From the NCBI RefSeq assembly GCF_036014175.1, contig NZ_CP107917.1:7564001-7628000 (forward strand): a DNA stretch of 64,000 bases. The letters run 5' to 3'. The DNA comes from Streptomyces sp. NBC_00443. Lineage in GTDB: Bacteria > Actinomycetota > Actinomycetes > Streptomycetales > Streptomycetaceae. The translations under genes and the position numbers were made by a program. Below, piece after piece: positions 32,850-41,787 of the stretch. A model generated the notes under the pieces. The model was not told the DNA's origin and made no database searches. It saw nothing but the letters and a program-made list of their open reading frames with translations. Numbering within the stretch: the stretch's first letter is position 1; the number at the start of each line of letters is the position of its first letter.

Positions 32850-34665
32850 GCTGAATCTCGGCGACTGGGTCGACTCCGGCGTGGACTGGCTCGTCACCCA
32901 CATGTCCTGGCTCTTCGACGCGATCAAGGCGGTCGTCGAGGGCATGTACGACGCCGTCAACGCCGTCCTGACGGCCCCCGAACCGCTGCTCCTCGCGGGC
33001 ATCCTCGCCGTGCTGGCCTGGTGGCTGCGCGGCCTGGTCCCGGGCGTCCTGGCCTTCGCCGGCTTCGCACTGGTCGACTCGCTCGAACTGTGGGACCGGG
33101 CCATGTCGACGCTGGCCCTGGTGCTGGTCGCGACCGTGATCGCCCTGGTCGTCTCGATCCCGCTGGGCATCTGGGCGTCCCGCTCCAAGGCGGTCAGCGC
33201 GGCCGTACGACCCGTTCTGGACCTGCTCCAGACGATGCCGTCGATGGTGCTGCTGATCCCGGCCATCCTCTTCTTCGGCCTGGGCACCGCCGCCGGCGTC
33301 ATCGCCACCCTGATCTTCGCGCTCGCGCCCGGCGTCCGCATGACCGAGCTCGGCATCCGCCAGGTCGACGCGGAACTGGTCGAGGCCGCCGAGGCGTTCG
33401 GCACCCCGCCGCGCGACACCCTGCTGCGGGTCCAGCTGCCGCTCGCCCTACCGACCATCATGGCGGGCATCAACCAGGTGATCATGCTGAGCCTGTCGAT
33501 GGTCGTCATCGCCGGCATGGTCGGCACCGGCGGCCTCGGCGGCGCGGTCAACGAGGCCATCGGCCAGCTCGACATCGGCTTCGGCTTCGAGGCGGGCGTC
33601 GGCATCGTCGTCCTCGCCATCTACCTGGACCGCATCACCGGCGCGCTCGGCGCCCAGATCTCCCCGCTCGGCCGCCGTGCCGCCGCCAAGGCCCGCGCCG
33701 CGGGCGGCGTCAAGGTCTGGAACCACCGGCCCCGCCCGGTCGTCGCCGTCGCCGGCGTCGCCGTCCTGGCCCTCGTCGCGGGCGGGCTGGGCGTCTTCGG
33801 CCCCTCCGCGGGCACCGCCGAGGCTTCCGCCACGAACGTCGGCAAGGGCAAGGAGATCAAGCTCGGCTACATCCCCTGGGACGAGGGCATCGCCTCCACG
33901 TTCCTGTGGAAGGAGCTGCTGGAGCGCCGCGGCTTCGAGGTCACCACCAGCCAGTACTCCGCGGGCCCCCTCTACACGGGCCTCGCCACCGGCCAGATCG
34001 ACTTCGAGACGGACTCCTGGCTGCCCACCACGCACGCCGAGTACTGGAAGAAGTACGGCAAGCAGCTGGAGGACCTCGGCTCCTGGTACGGCCCCACCTC
34101 CCTGGAGCTCAGCGTCCCGTCGTACGTCAAGGGCGTCGACTCCCTCGACGACCTCAAGAACAACGCCTCCAAGTTCAAGGGCAAGATCATCGGCATCGAG
34201 CCGAGCGCCGGAATGATGGGAATGCTCAAGGACAAGGTCCTCAAGGAGTACGGCCTGGAGGGCTCGTACGAGGTCGTCGACGGCTCGACGCCCGCGATGC
34301 TGGCCGAGCTCAAGCGCGCGTACGCCAAGAAGGAGCCGATCGCCGTCACGCTCTGGTCGCCGCACTGGGCGTACAGCGACTACGACCTGACGAAGCTCAA
34401 GGACCCCAAGGGCGCCTGGGGCAAGGGCGACGGCGTGCACACGCTCGCCCGCAAGGGCTTCGCCGGCGACAACCCCGAGGTCGGCGAGTGGCTGAAGAAC
34501 TTCTCCATGACGGAGAAGCAGCTCACCAGCCTGGAGTCGCAGATCACCAAGGCCGGCAAGGGCAAGGAGCAGGATGCCGTCCGCTCCTGGCTGAAGCAGA
34601 ACCCGGGCCTGGTGGACAAGTGGGCTCCGGTCGCCGGGGCGCAGAAGAGCCAGGCGGCCGGGTGA
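32842..34665 (+). CDS. Glycine betaine ABC transporter, permease fused to substrate-binding domain
   Basis: A 607-residue fusion of an OpuAB-type permease (residues about 35-280) and an OpuAC-type substrate-binding domain (about 330-600). The permease carries DLLQTMPSMVLLIPAILFFG and the loop EAAEAFGTPPRDTLLRVQLP for contact with the ATPase. A further hydrophobic span (VVAVAGVAVLALVAGGLGVF, about residues 296-315) anchors the binding domain, which then faces outside: KLGYIPWDEGIASTFLWKEL, DFETDSWLPTTHAEYWKKYG, and TLWSPHWAYSDYDL with aromatic residues for the betaine cage. Such fusions are known in osmoprotectant systems of Gram-positive bacteria. It is translated from the GTG at 32842. Confidence 0.92.
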   Translation: MPRLNLGDWVDSGVDWLVTHMSWLFDAIKAVVEGMYDAVNAVLTAPEPLLLAGILAVLAWWLRGLVPGVLAFAGFALVDSLELWDRAMSTLALVLVATVIALVVSIPLGIWASRSKAVSAAVRPVLDLLQTMPSMVLLIPAILFFGLGTAAGVIATLIFALAPGVRMTELGIRQVDAELVEAAEAFGTPPRDTLLRVQLPLALPTIMAGINQVIMLSLSMVVIAGMVGTGGLGGAVNEAIGQLDIGFGFEAGVGIVVLAIYLDRITGALGAQISPLGRRAAAKARAAGGVKVWNHRPRPVVAVAGVAVLALVAGGLGVFGPSAGTAEASATNVGKGKEIKLGYIPWDEGIASTFLWKELLERRGFEVTTSQYSAGPLYTGLATGQIDFETDSWLPTTHAEYWKKYGKQLEDLGSWYGPTSLELSVPSYVKGVDSLDDLKNNASKFKGKIIGIEPSAGMMGMLKDKVLKEYGLEGSYEVVDGSTPAMLAELKRAYAKKEPIAVTLWSPHWAYSDYDLTKLKDPKGAWGKGDGVHTLARKGFAGDNPEVGEWLKNFSMTEKQLTSLESQITKAGKGKEQDAVRSWLKQNPGLVDKWAPVAGAQKSQAAG

Positions 34666-34692
34666 CCTGACAGCCCCGGACCGCCGCCCGAG

Positions 34693-34739
34693 GGGTGGGT
34701 CCCGCCGTACGTCTTCCCCTGCGTACGACGGACCCACCC
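34693..34739 (+). terminator. Hairpin terminator after the glycine betaine transporter genes
   Basis: GGGTGGGTCC (34693-34702) pairs with GGACCCACCC (34730-34739), and CGTACG (34706-34711) pairs with CGTACG (34722-34727), with a small internal bulge and a loop of about 10 nt. Confidence 0.8.
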
Positions 34740-35198
34740 TTCGCGGTTTGCGGGCCCGCACAGGCACATGGCATGCCTACGAAAAGGATCCGGCCAACCA
34801 CGCAGCGCTACCCCACCACCCGAACCCGGCTCCGCCAACTCCGCGCTGCCGGCCCCGACTTCAAGGCCGGGCCGATACCCCCGCAACACCCCGCTGACCA
34901 GGTACTCCACCCGTAGGAGGCGAGGGAACACAGGGGAGCGGCGAGGCATTGAACAGAACAGCAGCTCTCCCGTGCTGAGCGGGAGTCAGGGGTGGGACAG
35001 GGGTACCCGGTGCATCGGGAGAGCCGATCCACTGGCGCGAACCGGTGGGTCGTACTCCCCCCGACGTGTCGTCGATGTGACAGGCGCATGAAACGGTTTG
35101 CCGAACATGCGTAGGGTGCAGAGAACCGAACAGAAGGTGTGCGCCGGGCGGCGGGCGCGAGGACCGTGGACCGACGAGCGAAGGAGGGAGCCGGAGCG
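34740..35198 (+). other. Spacer upstream of the XRE-cupin regulator
   Basis: This 459-base stretch lacks a convincing gene. Open frames exist but have no family features or good ribosome sites. Near its end, TGAAAC (35089-35094) and TAGGGT (35112-35117) are 17 bases apart and could be a promoter for the regulator gene. GAAGGAGGGAG at 35180-35190 is its ribosome site. Confidence 0.4.
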
Positions 35199-35768
35199 AT
35201 GGGCGACCACAAAGAACAGCCCCTTCGAGTGGGCGCGGCCGTGCGTCGGCGCCGTCGCGCGCTCGAGCTCACCCTCGCCGTCGTGGCCGAGCGCAGCGGC
35301 CTGTCGGTGCCCTTCCTGAGCCAGATCGAGAACGACCGGGCACGCCCCAGCAGAAGCTCCCTCGAAAAGGTCGCAGACGCGTTGCGCACGACCGCGGTCG
35401 AACTCCTCGCCGCAGCCGACCCGGCATGCAGTGTCGACGTGGTCCGGGCCGATGGCAGCGAGTGGGGCCCCGACCCCCGGTTGCGTTCACTGGTGCGGGG
35501 TCACCACCAGATGCACGCCTCGGAGTTCACCGGCGACCATGACGCGGGCCGTGAATTCCAGTACCGCAACGACCAGTTGATGTACGTCGCCGACGGTGCC
35601 GTCGAGATCGAGGCGGAGGGCCGCGCGTACCGCCTCGGCCGCGGCGACACCCTGTACCTCACCGGTGGGGTGCGCCACCGCTGGCGGGCGACCGTGCCGG
35701 ACACGCGCGTGGTCGTCGTGGCGGTGGCGGAACACATCGAGGCGGTCCGGGACCGGCCGAGGCACTGA
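35199..35768 (+). CDS. XRE-family regulator with C-terminal cupin domain
   Basis: A 189-residue regulator. Residues about 10-70 form an XRE helix-turn-helix (VGAAVRRRRRALELTLAVVA, ERSGLSVPFLSQIENDRARP). Residues about 100-185 form a cupin (QLMYVADGAVEIEAEGRAYR, LGRGDTLYLTGGVRHRWRAT). This layout, as in PuuR-like proteins, usually controls genes for amine or sugar-type small molecules bound by the cupin. The ATG at 35199 follows a strong GAAGGAGGGA site. Its TGA overlaps the ATG of the next gene (TGATG), so it is translationally coupled to the BtuF-like gene and may sense that protein's ligand. The ligand is unknown. Confidence 0.88.
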   Translation: MGDHKEQPLRVGAAVRRRRRALELTLAVVAERSGLSVPFLSQIENDRARPSRSSLEKVADALRTTAVELLAAADPACSVDVVRADGSEWGPDPRLRSLVRGHHQMHASEFTGDHDAGREFQYRNDQLMYVADGAVEIEAEGRAYRLGRGDTLYLTGGVRHRWRATVPDTRVVVVAVAEHIEAVRDRPRH

Positions 35769-36490
35769 TGCGCGTCGTCTCCCTGGTGCCGTCGCTGACT
35801 GAGGCCGTCGCCACCTCGGCCGCCCCCGGCGTCCTCGTCGGCGCCACGGACTGGTGCAGCCACCCCGCCGGCCTGGACGTCATCCGCGTGGGCGGCACCA
35901 AGAACCCCGAGGTCGACCGCATCGTCGCCCTCGCCCCCGACCTCGTGATCGCCAACGAGGAGGAGAACCGCGAGCCCGACCTCGCCGCCCTGCGCGCGGC
36001 CGGCATCGAAGTTCTGGTGACCGAGGTACGGGATGTGCCGCAGGCCCTCGGTGAGCTGACACGGGTCCTGGCGGCATGCGGAGTGGGGGCCCGCCCACGG
36101 TGGCTGGACGAGGCGGGGGAGACATGGACGTCGCTCCGGCCTCCCGACCGCCGTACGACGGCCGTCGTCCCGATCTGGCGGCGCCCCTGGATGGTACTGG
36201 GCCGCGACACCTTCGCGGGCGACGTCCTGTCCCGCCTGGGCGTGGACCACCTGTACGCGACGCAGGAGGACCGCTACCCGCGCATCCCCCTGGACGATCT
36301 GCGCGCAGCGGCCCCCGACGTCGTCGTCCTCCCCGACGAGCCGTACCGCTTCACCTCCGACGACGGCCCCGAGGCGTTTCCCGGCCTGCCCTGCGCACTG
36401 GTCAGCGGACGGCACCTGACGTGGTACGGACCGTCGCTGGCCGAGGCGCCACGGGCGCTGTCCGAGGCCCTGCGAGCAGCGCACCGCTGA
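35768..36490 (+). CDS. BtuF-like helical-backbone metal/corrinoid-binding protein without signal peptide
   Basis: A 240-residue protein of the periplasmic-binding class III fold. The N-terminus MRVVSLVPSLTEAVATSAAP and ATDWCSHPAGLDVIRVGGTK match the cobalamin-binding BtuF type, and LAPDLVIANEEENREPDLAA and WYGPSLAEAPRALSEALRAA are later family blocks. Unlike true transport receptors, no signal peptide or lipobox precedes the domain, so it should be cytoplasmic. It is coupled to the XRE-cupin gene. No transporter genes follow, which argues against a classic uptake system. The 3' end overlaps the convergent transporter gene by 89 bases. Confidence 0.82.
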   Translation: MRVVSLVPSLTEAVATSAAPGVLVGATDWCSHPAGLDVIRVGGTKNPEVDRIVALAPDLVIANEEENREPDLAALRAAGIEVLVTEVRDVPQALGELTRVLAACGVGARPRWLDEAGETWTSLRPPDRRTTAVVPIWRRPWMVLGRDTFAGDVLSRLGVDHLYATQEDRYPRIPLDDLRAAAPDVVVLPDEPYRFTSDDGPEAFPGLPCALVSGRHLTWYGPSLAEAPRALSEALRAAHR

Positions 36491-37526
36491 GCAGACCGCG
36501 CGCGGTGCACACGCCGGCCACGGCCCAGGCGCCGACGAGTACGACGTACAGCCCGACGGCGAGCCCCTCGTATGCGACGAGCCCGGTGTGCCGGCCCAGT
36601 GCCTCGGCGCCGGTCACACACGTGCCGACCGGGAAGGTGAACGCCCACCAGGTCATCGCAAAGCCCATGCCGTGCCGCCGCGCGCGTACGACATGGGCGG
36701 TGGCGAGCCCGAACCACAGCAGCGCGAAGCCCATGACGGGGACGCCGTACAGGACGGCGAGAATGCCGAAGCCCTCGCTGTACGGCTCCGGGACCACGCC
36801 CGGGGCGACGTCCGCGAAGATGCCGACGGCGGTGGTGGACTGGCCGAGCGGACCCAGCACCAGGAACAGCGTCGGAGTGAGGACGAGGGGCAGGGGACCG
36901 CCCGTGATCAGCCGCGCGAAGACGATCGGCAGCATCAGCAGGGTGGCGAGCAGACTGAGCCCGAACATCGCGAAGCAGGCGAGCAGCAGCGTCTCGCGGG
37001 CCTGCCCCGGCGGCAGATGCGGCACGAGCAGCGGCCCGAGCGCCGCGGACACCATGGGCGCGACGAGGGGCAGCAGCCACACGGGCGTGGCCTGCGAGGG
37101 CTCGATGCGATGGCGTACGGCCATCAGATACGGCACGGCGACCGCGGCCGCCAGCCCGACGACCGTACCGGCGCTGAACAGCACGGCGTCGAGCGCGACG
37201 GCTGCCCCGGTCCCGATCCAGTCCCGCCCGACGGTGATGGCGCCGCCGCCGACGGCCAGCAGGGCCATGGCCAGACAGCCGTAGAAGGGTGCCGTGGCCG
37301 GGTCGAGGAGGTGGGCGCGGGCCTGGTCACGGTGGTGGGTCCAGTGCAGGGCTCGGGCCGCGAGCAGGGTGGCGAGGAGGACCAGGGAGAGGGCCCAGAC
37401 GGCTGTGCAGACGGTACGCAGACCGGGGACCTGGACCGGCAGTCCGGCTCCCGCGGTGGCGAGGGCGGCGGTGCCCATGACGGCGGCGTACCAATGGGGC
37501 CCGAGATGACGGACGGCGGTGACCAT
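36402..37526 (-). CDS. TDT-family transporter (TehA/SLAC1-like)
   Basis: A 374-residue membrane protein with about ten hydrophobic spans, of the tellurite-resistance/dicarboxylate transporter family, which includes TehA and the plant anion channel SLAC1. It starts MVTAVRHLGPHWYAAVMGTA at the ATG at 37526. FGLATAHVVRARRHGMGFAM and TWWAFTFPVGTCVTGAEALG are late family segments. Substrate could be sulfite, malate or another anion and is not evident. The last about 25 residues are hydrophilic and overlap the BtuF-like gene on the other strand. It is divergent from a LysR gene that probably controls it. Confidence 0.87.
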   Translation of the reverse strand: MVTAVRHLGPHWYAAVMGTAALATAGAGLPVQVPGLRTVCTAVWALSLVLLATLLAARALHWTHHRDQARAHLLDPATAPFYGCLAMALLAVGGGAITVGRDWIGTGAAVALDAVLFSAGTVVGLAAAVAVPYLMAVRHRIEPSQATPVWLLPLVAPMVSAALGPLLVPHLPPGQARETLLLACFAMFGLSLLATLLMLPIVFARLITGGPLPLVLTPTLFLVLGPLGQSTTAVGIFADVAPGVVPEPYSEGFGILAVLYGVPVMGFALLWFGLATAHVVRARRHGMGFAMTWWAFTFPVGTCVTGAEALGRHTGLVAYEGLAVGLYVVLVGAWAVAGVCTARGLLSGALLAGPRTAPVAPRPATVRTTSGAVR

Positions 37527-37582
37527 GCGTTCAGCGTCGCGGGCTGCGTTGTCCACGACCAGGGAGTTTGCCTCTATGAGCA

Positions 37583-37599
37583 CATAAGCTGGGCTTATG
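37583..37599. promoter_or_regulatory. LysR-type operator overlapping the regulator's start codon
   Basis: CATAAGC-TGG-GCTTATG is a perfect 7-bp inverted repeat with a 3-base centre and fits the T-N11-A LysR rule. Its right arm contains the ATG (37597-37599) of the LysR gene, so binding would both repress the regulator and face the divergent transporter promoter. Confidence 0.7.
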
Positions 37600-38526
37600 A
37601 CAGAGGCAGAGGCGGCGGAGGAACAGTTTCGCGCGGGAAACCTGGCACACCGCGTTCCGGACCTGGGCGCGCTGGAGCTGTTGCTGGCGGTGGCGCGGCT
37701 CGGGAGTCTCGGTGGGGCGGCGCGTGAGCTGGGGATCACCCAGCCGGCGGCGAGCAGCCGGATCCGGTCCATGGAGCGCCAGCTGGGGGTGGCGCTCGTG
37801 GACCGGTCGCCGAGAGGGTCCCGGCTCACGGACGCCGGGGCGCTGGTGACGGACTGGGCGCGGCGCATCGTGGAGGCCGCGGAGGCCTTCGATGTGGGGG
37901 CGCAGGCGTTGCGGGACCGGCGGGACTCGCGGCTGCGGGTGGCCGCCAGCATGACGATCGCGGAGTACCTGCTGCCGGGGTGGCTCCTCGCCCTGCGCGC
38001 GCAGCGCCCGGACACTGCGGTGTCCCTGCTCGCCGGGAACTCGGCGGCCGTCGCGGAGCGGCTGCTGGCCGACGAGGCGGACCTGGGGTTCGTGGAGGGG
38101 CTCACCGTCCCCTCCGGGCTGGACTCCGTCGTCATCGCCCACGACAACCTGATCGTGGTGACAGCGCCGGGTCATGCCTGGGCCCGGCGGCGACGCCCGC
38201 TGGAGGCGTCCGAGCTGGCGGTTACTCCGCTGATCCTCCGCGAGAAGGGTTCCGGCACGCGGCAGGTCCTCGACGTGGCGCTGGGCGGCTTGGCCCGGCC
38301 GCTGATCGAGCTGTCCTCGACCACTGCGGTCAAGGCCGCGGCGGTGAGTGGGGCGGGGCCTGCGGTGCTGAGTGAGCTCGCGGTGGGTGAGGAGCTTTCG
38401 ATGCGGCGGCTGGTGAGTGTGCCGATGGCGGATGTGTCCCTGGCGCGTGACCTGCGGGCGGTATGGCCGACGGGGCACCGGCCGGTGGGTCCGGCGAGGG
38501 ATTTGCTGTCGCTGACCCGGGGGTAG
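37597..38526 (+). CDS. LysR-family transcriptional regulator
   Basis: A 309-residue LysR regulator. The winged helix is at about residues 20-85 (LGALELLLAVARLGSLGGAA, GITQPAASSRIRSMERQLGV). The effector domain covers about 110-305, with RVAASMTIAEYLLPGWLLAL at its start. In the CbbR/CysB-like branch such proteins sense small anions or metabolites. It is divergent from the TDT transporter with 70 bases between starts and a palindrome in that spacer. The transporter is the likely target. Convergence with the amidotransferase gene downstream is only apparent (see that entry). Confidence 0.92.
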   Translation: MTEAEAAEEQFRAGNLAHRVPDLGALELLLAVARLGSLGGAARELGITQPAASSRIRSMERQLGVALVDRSPRGSRLTDAGALVTDWARRIVEAAEAFDVGAQALRDRRDSRLRVAASMTIAEYLLPGWLLALRAQRPDTAVSLLAGNSAAVAERLLADEADLGFVEGLTVPSGLDSVVIAHDNLIVVTAPGHAWARRRRPLEASELAVTPLILREKGSGTRQVLDVALGGLARPLIELSSTTAVKAAAVSGAGPAVLSELAVGEELSMRRLVSVPMADVSLARDLRAVWPTGHRPVGPARDLLSLTRG

Positions 38527-38606
38527 TCGGCCTGAACGGCCTCGTCCTCAAACGCCGGACGGGCTGGATTGCCTGGCCCGGCGCTGGAAATTCAACTGTC
38601 TCCGCG

Positions 38607-39301
38607 TCACGCACCCGCACCCGCAGCCGCCCCCACCAACCCCCCATCACCCGCACATCCACCCCCATCTCCGGATGCCACTGCACCCCCAACACCCACC
38701 CCTGCGCCGACGGCAGTTCCACCGCCTCCACCGTCCCGTCCTCCGCATACGCCGACGCCACAAGCCCCTCGCCCAGCCGATCCACGGCCTGGTGGTGATA
38801 CGCGGGCACCGACGTCTCCTCGGGCACGACCCCGCCGTACAGAGTCCCCGGCACCGGCTTGACGGTATGGCTGCCGAAGACGCCCACGACCTCCGCATGC
38901 CCGTCGAGGTGCTGAACGAGCGTGCCCCCGAGGGCGACGTTGAGGAGCTGCATCCCCCGGCAGATCCCCAGCAGCGGAACCCCCGCCGCGAGCGCGGCGT
39001 CGATCAGGGCCAGCTCCCAGGCGTCCCGCTCCCGCGCCGGCGGCCCGGTCCGGGGGTGCGGCTCGGCGCCGTACCGCACCGGCTCGACGTCCGGGCCGCC
39101 CGCGATGACCAGCCCGTCAAGGCGGGCCACAGCGGCCGCGGCGTGGGCCGGGTCGTCCGGCGGCAGCATGGCGGCCAGCCCGCCCGCCCGTTGCACCAGC
39201 CGCGGATAGCCGGCCGGCAGCAGCGCCGCCTCCAGCTCCCACACACCCCAGCGCGCACCGGACTCCAGATAGGTGCTGACCCCGATCAACGGCCTGCCCA
39301 C
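38607..39301 (-). CDS. Class I glutamine amidotransferase (gamma-glutamyl hydrolase, PuuD-like), 3' frameshift
   Basis: A PuuD-type hydrolase expected to release the amine-derived product from gamma-glutamylated intermediates, which fits the ethanolamine genes beside it. The GTG at 39301 gives MGRPLIGVSTYLESGARWGV. GIDV-like VIAGGPDVEPVRYG, the nucleophile elbow VPLLGICRGMQLLNVALGG (Cys), and VQWHPEMGVDVRVMGG (His and Glu) complete the triad. As read, the frame runs on for about 100 Pro-Ala-rich residues to 38330, across the end of the convergent LysR gene. One extra G in the G6 run at 38640-38645 gives a stop at 38607 after VMGGLVGAAAGAGA, a normal 231-residue length. Coordinates here use that repaired end. 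Confidence 0.85.
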
Positions 39302-39341
39302 GATGCTCGTACTCCTTCACAGCGAATTCACGGCGGAGCGT

Positions 39342-40787
<1,446 letters not shown>

Positions 40788-40864
40788 GGCCAACTCCCCA
40801 CGTGCGGTGGACACCGGTGCAGTTCCGGGCACGGTGGGGTCGACCGGGCTCCGGCTCAATGGAA

Positions 40865-40910
40865 TGGATGCATACCATTGCGGGGTTGGTCGGTCGAAGG
40901 CAATACCCTT
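40865..40910. promoter_or_regulatory. Candidate GntR operator upstream of the permease
   Basis: TGGATGCATACCA (40865-40877) is a near-palindrome of the TGGN(6-7)CCA type used by FadR-like regulators. Here GCAATGGT (minus strand) and GCAATACCCTT (40900-40910) occur close together. The words GCAATGGT and GCAATACCTT recur at 41723-41745 before the ligase gene on the other side of the regulator. Confidence 0.45.
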
Positions 40911-40954
40911 GCGTTAATCGCCTGTAAATCCACTCGTGGGGGGCGTGGCCGCGT

Positions 40955-41701
40955 TCAGCCCAAGAAGCCTCGCAGCAGCGCCGCCGTCCCCCCGCAGTGC
41001 TCACGCATGATCTCCCGCGCGCACTCGGCGTTCCCCTCGATCACGGCCTCCACCAGGGCGGCGTGCTGGCGCTGGGAGTGCTCCAGATTGCGGACGAGAA
41101 GCGGGATGCAGTCGAGCAGGTCGTTGACCGTGGCGCGTACGGCCGCGTACTGGGCGGTGAGCGTGGGGGAGCCGGACAGCTCGGCGAGCGTGAGGTGCAG
41201 CAGCGTGTCCAGGCGGCGGTACTCGGCGAGCGGGGCGTCGTGCGTGCGCGTCAGGGCCGCACGGAGCCGGTCGGCCTGCTCCTCGTCCAGGCCGTGCGCC
41301 GCGCACAGGCCGGCCGCGCCCACCTCCAGAACCTCGCGGAAGCGCAGCGTGTCCTCGACGTCGACGTCCTTCAGGCGGCGGCGCAGCTCCTCCTCGCCCG
41401 GAGTCACGGGGCGCGGCAGCACGAACGTTCCGCCGTAGCGTCCGCGCCGCGACTCGACGAGCCCCTGGTCCTGGAGCACCTTGAGCACCTCGCGCAGCGT
41501 CACCCGGCTGATCCCCAGCCGGTCCGCCAGCTCGCGCTCCGCGGGCAGCCGCTCGCCGCCCGGCACCAGGCCGAGCCGGACCACCTGGAGGATCTGCTCC
41601 AGGGCCTCCTCGAAGCCGTTGCCGGCCCGCACCGGCCGCAGGACCGACGTCAGCCGGTCGTCGGCGCCGGGCGCCCCGTGCTCCGTGTCCGCCTGCGACA
41701 T
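40955..41701 (-). CDS. FadR-subfamily GntR transcriptional regulator
   Basis: A 248-residue GntR regulator. The winged helix (about residues 25-95) has FEEALEQILQVVRLGLVPGG, LPAERELADRLGISRVTLRE and VLKVLQDQGLVESRRGRYGG. The C-terminal FCD ligand domain carries EVLEVGAAGLCAAHGLDEEQ and metal-type histidines. The ATG at 41701 was taken as start. It lies between the permease-amidotransferase pair and the divergent ligase operon, and shared word pairs in both flanking spacers suggest it controls both. An amine or its aldehyde is the likely ligand. Confidence 0.9.
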   Translation of the reverse strand: MSQADTEHGAPGADDRLTSVLRPVRAGNGFEEALEQILQVVRLGLVPGGERLPAERELADRLGISRVTLREVLKVLQDQGLVESRRGRYGGTFVLPRPVTPGEEELRRRLKDVDVEDTLRFREVLEVGAAGLCAAHGLDEEQADRLRAALTRTHDAPLAEYRRLDTLLHLTLAELSGSPTLTAQYAAVRATVNDLLDCIPLLVRNLEHSQRQHAALVEAVIEGNAECAREIMREHCGGTAALLRGFLG

Positions 41702-41722
41702 GTGGCCGTACCCCCTTCCCAA

Positions 41723-41745
41723 GCAATGGTCATCAGCAATACCTT
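41723..41745. promoter_or_regulatory. Candidate GntR operator upstream of the ligase operon
   Basis: GCAATGGTCATCA followed by GCAATACCTTA repeats two words also found at 40865-40910. TGGT and ACC halves are 12 bases apart. It lies in the spacer between the divergent regulator and glnA4-like genes. Confidence 0.4.
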
Positions 41746-41787
41746 ATGGCTTCCGGCTGACCGAAGTAGCCGAATGGAGGCTCTCCC

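Noticed and set aside
34768..35091. 107-residue open frame in the spacer before the XRE-cupin gene
   Set aside because: Low-complexity Ser/Pro/Arg product, no ribosome site and no family features.
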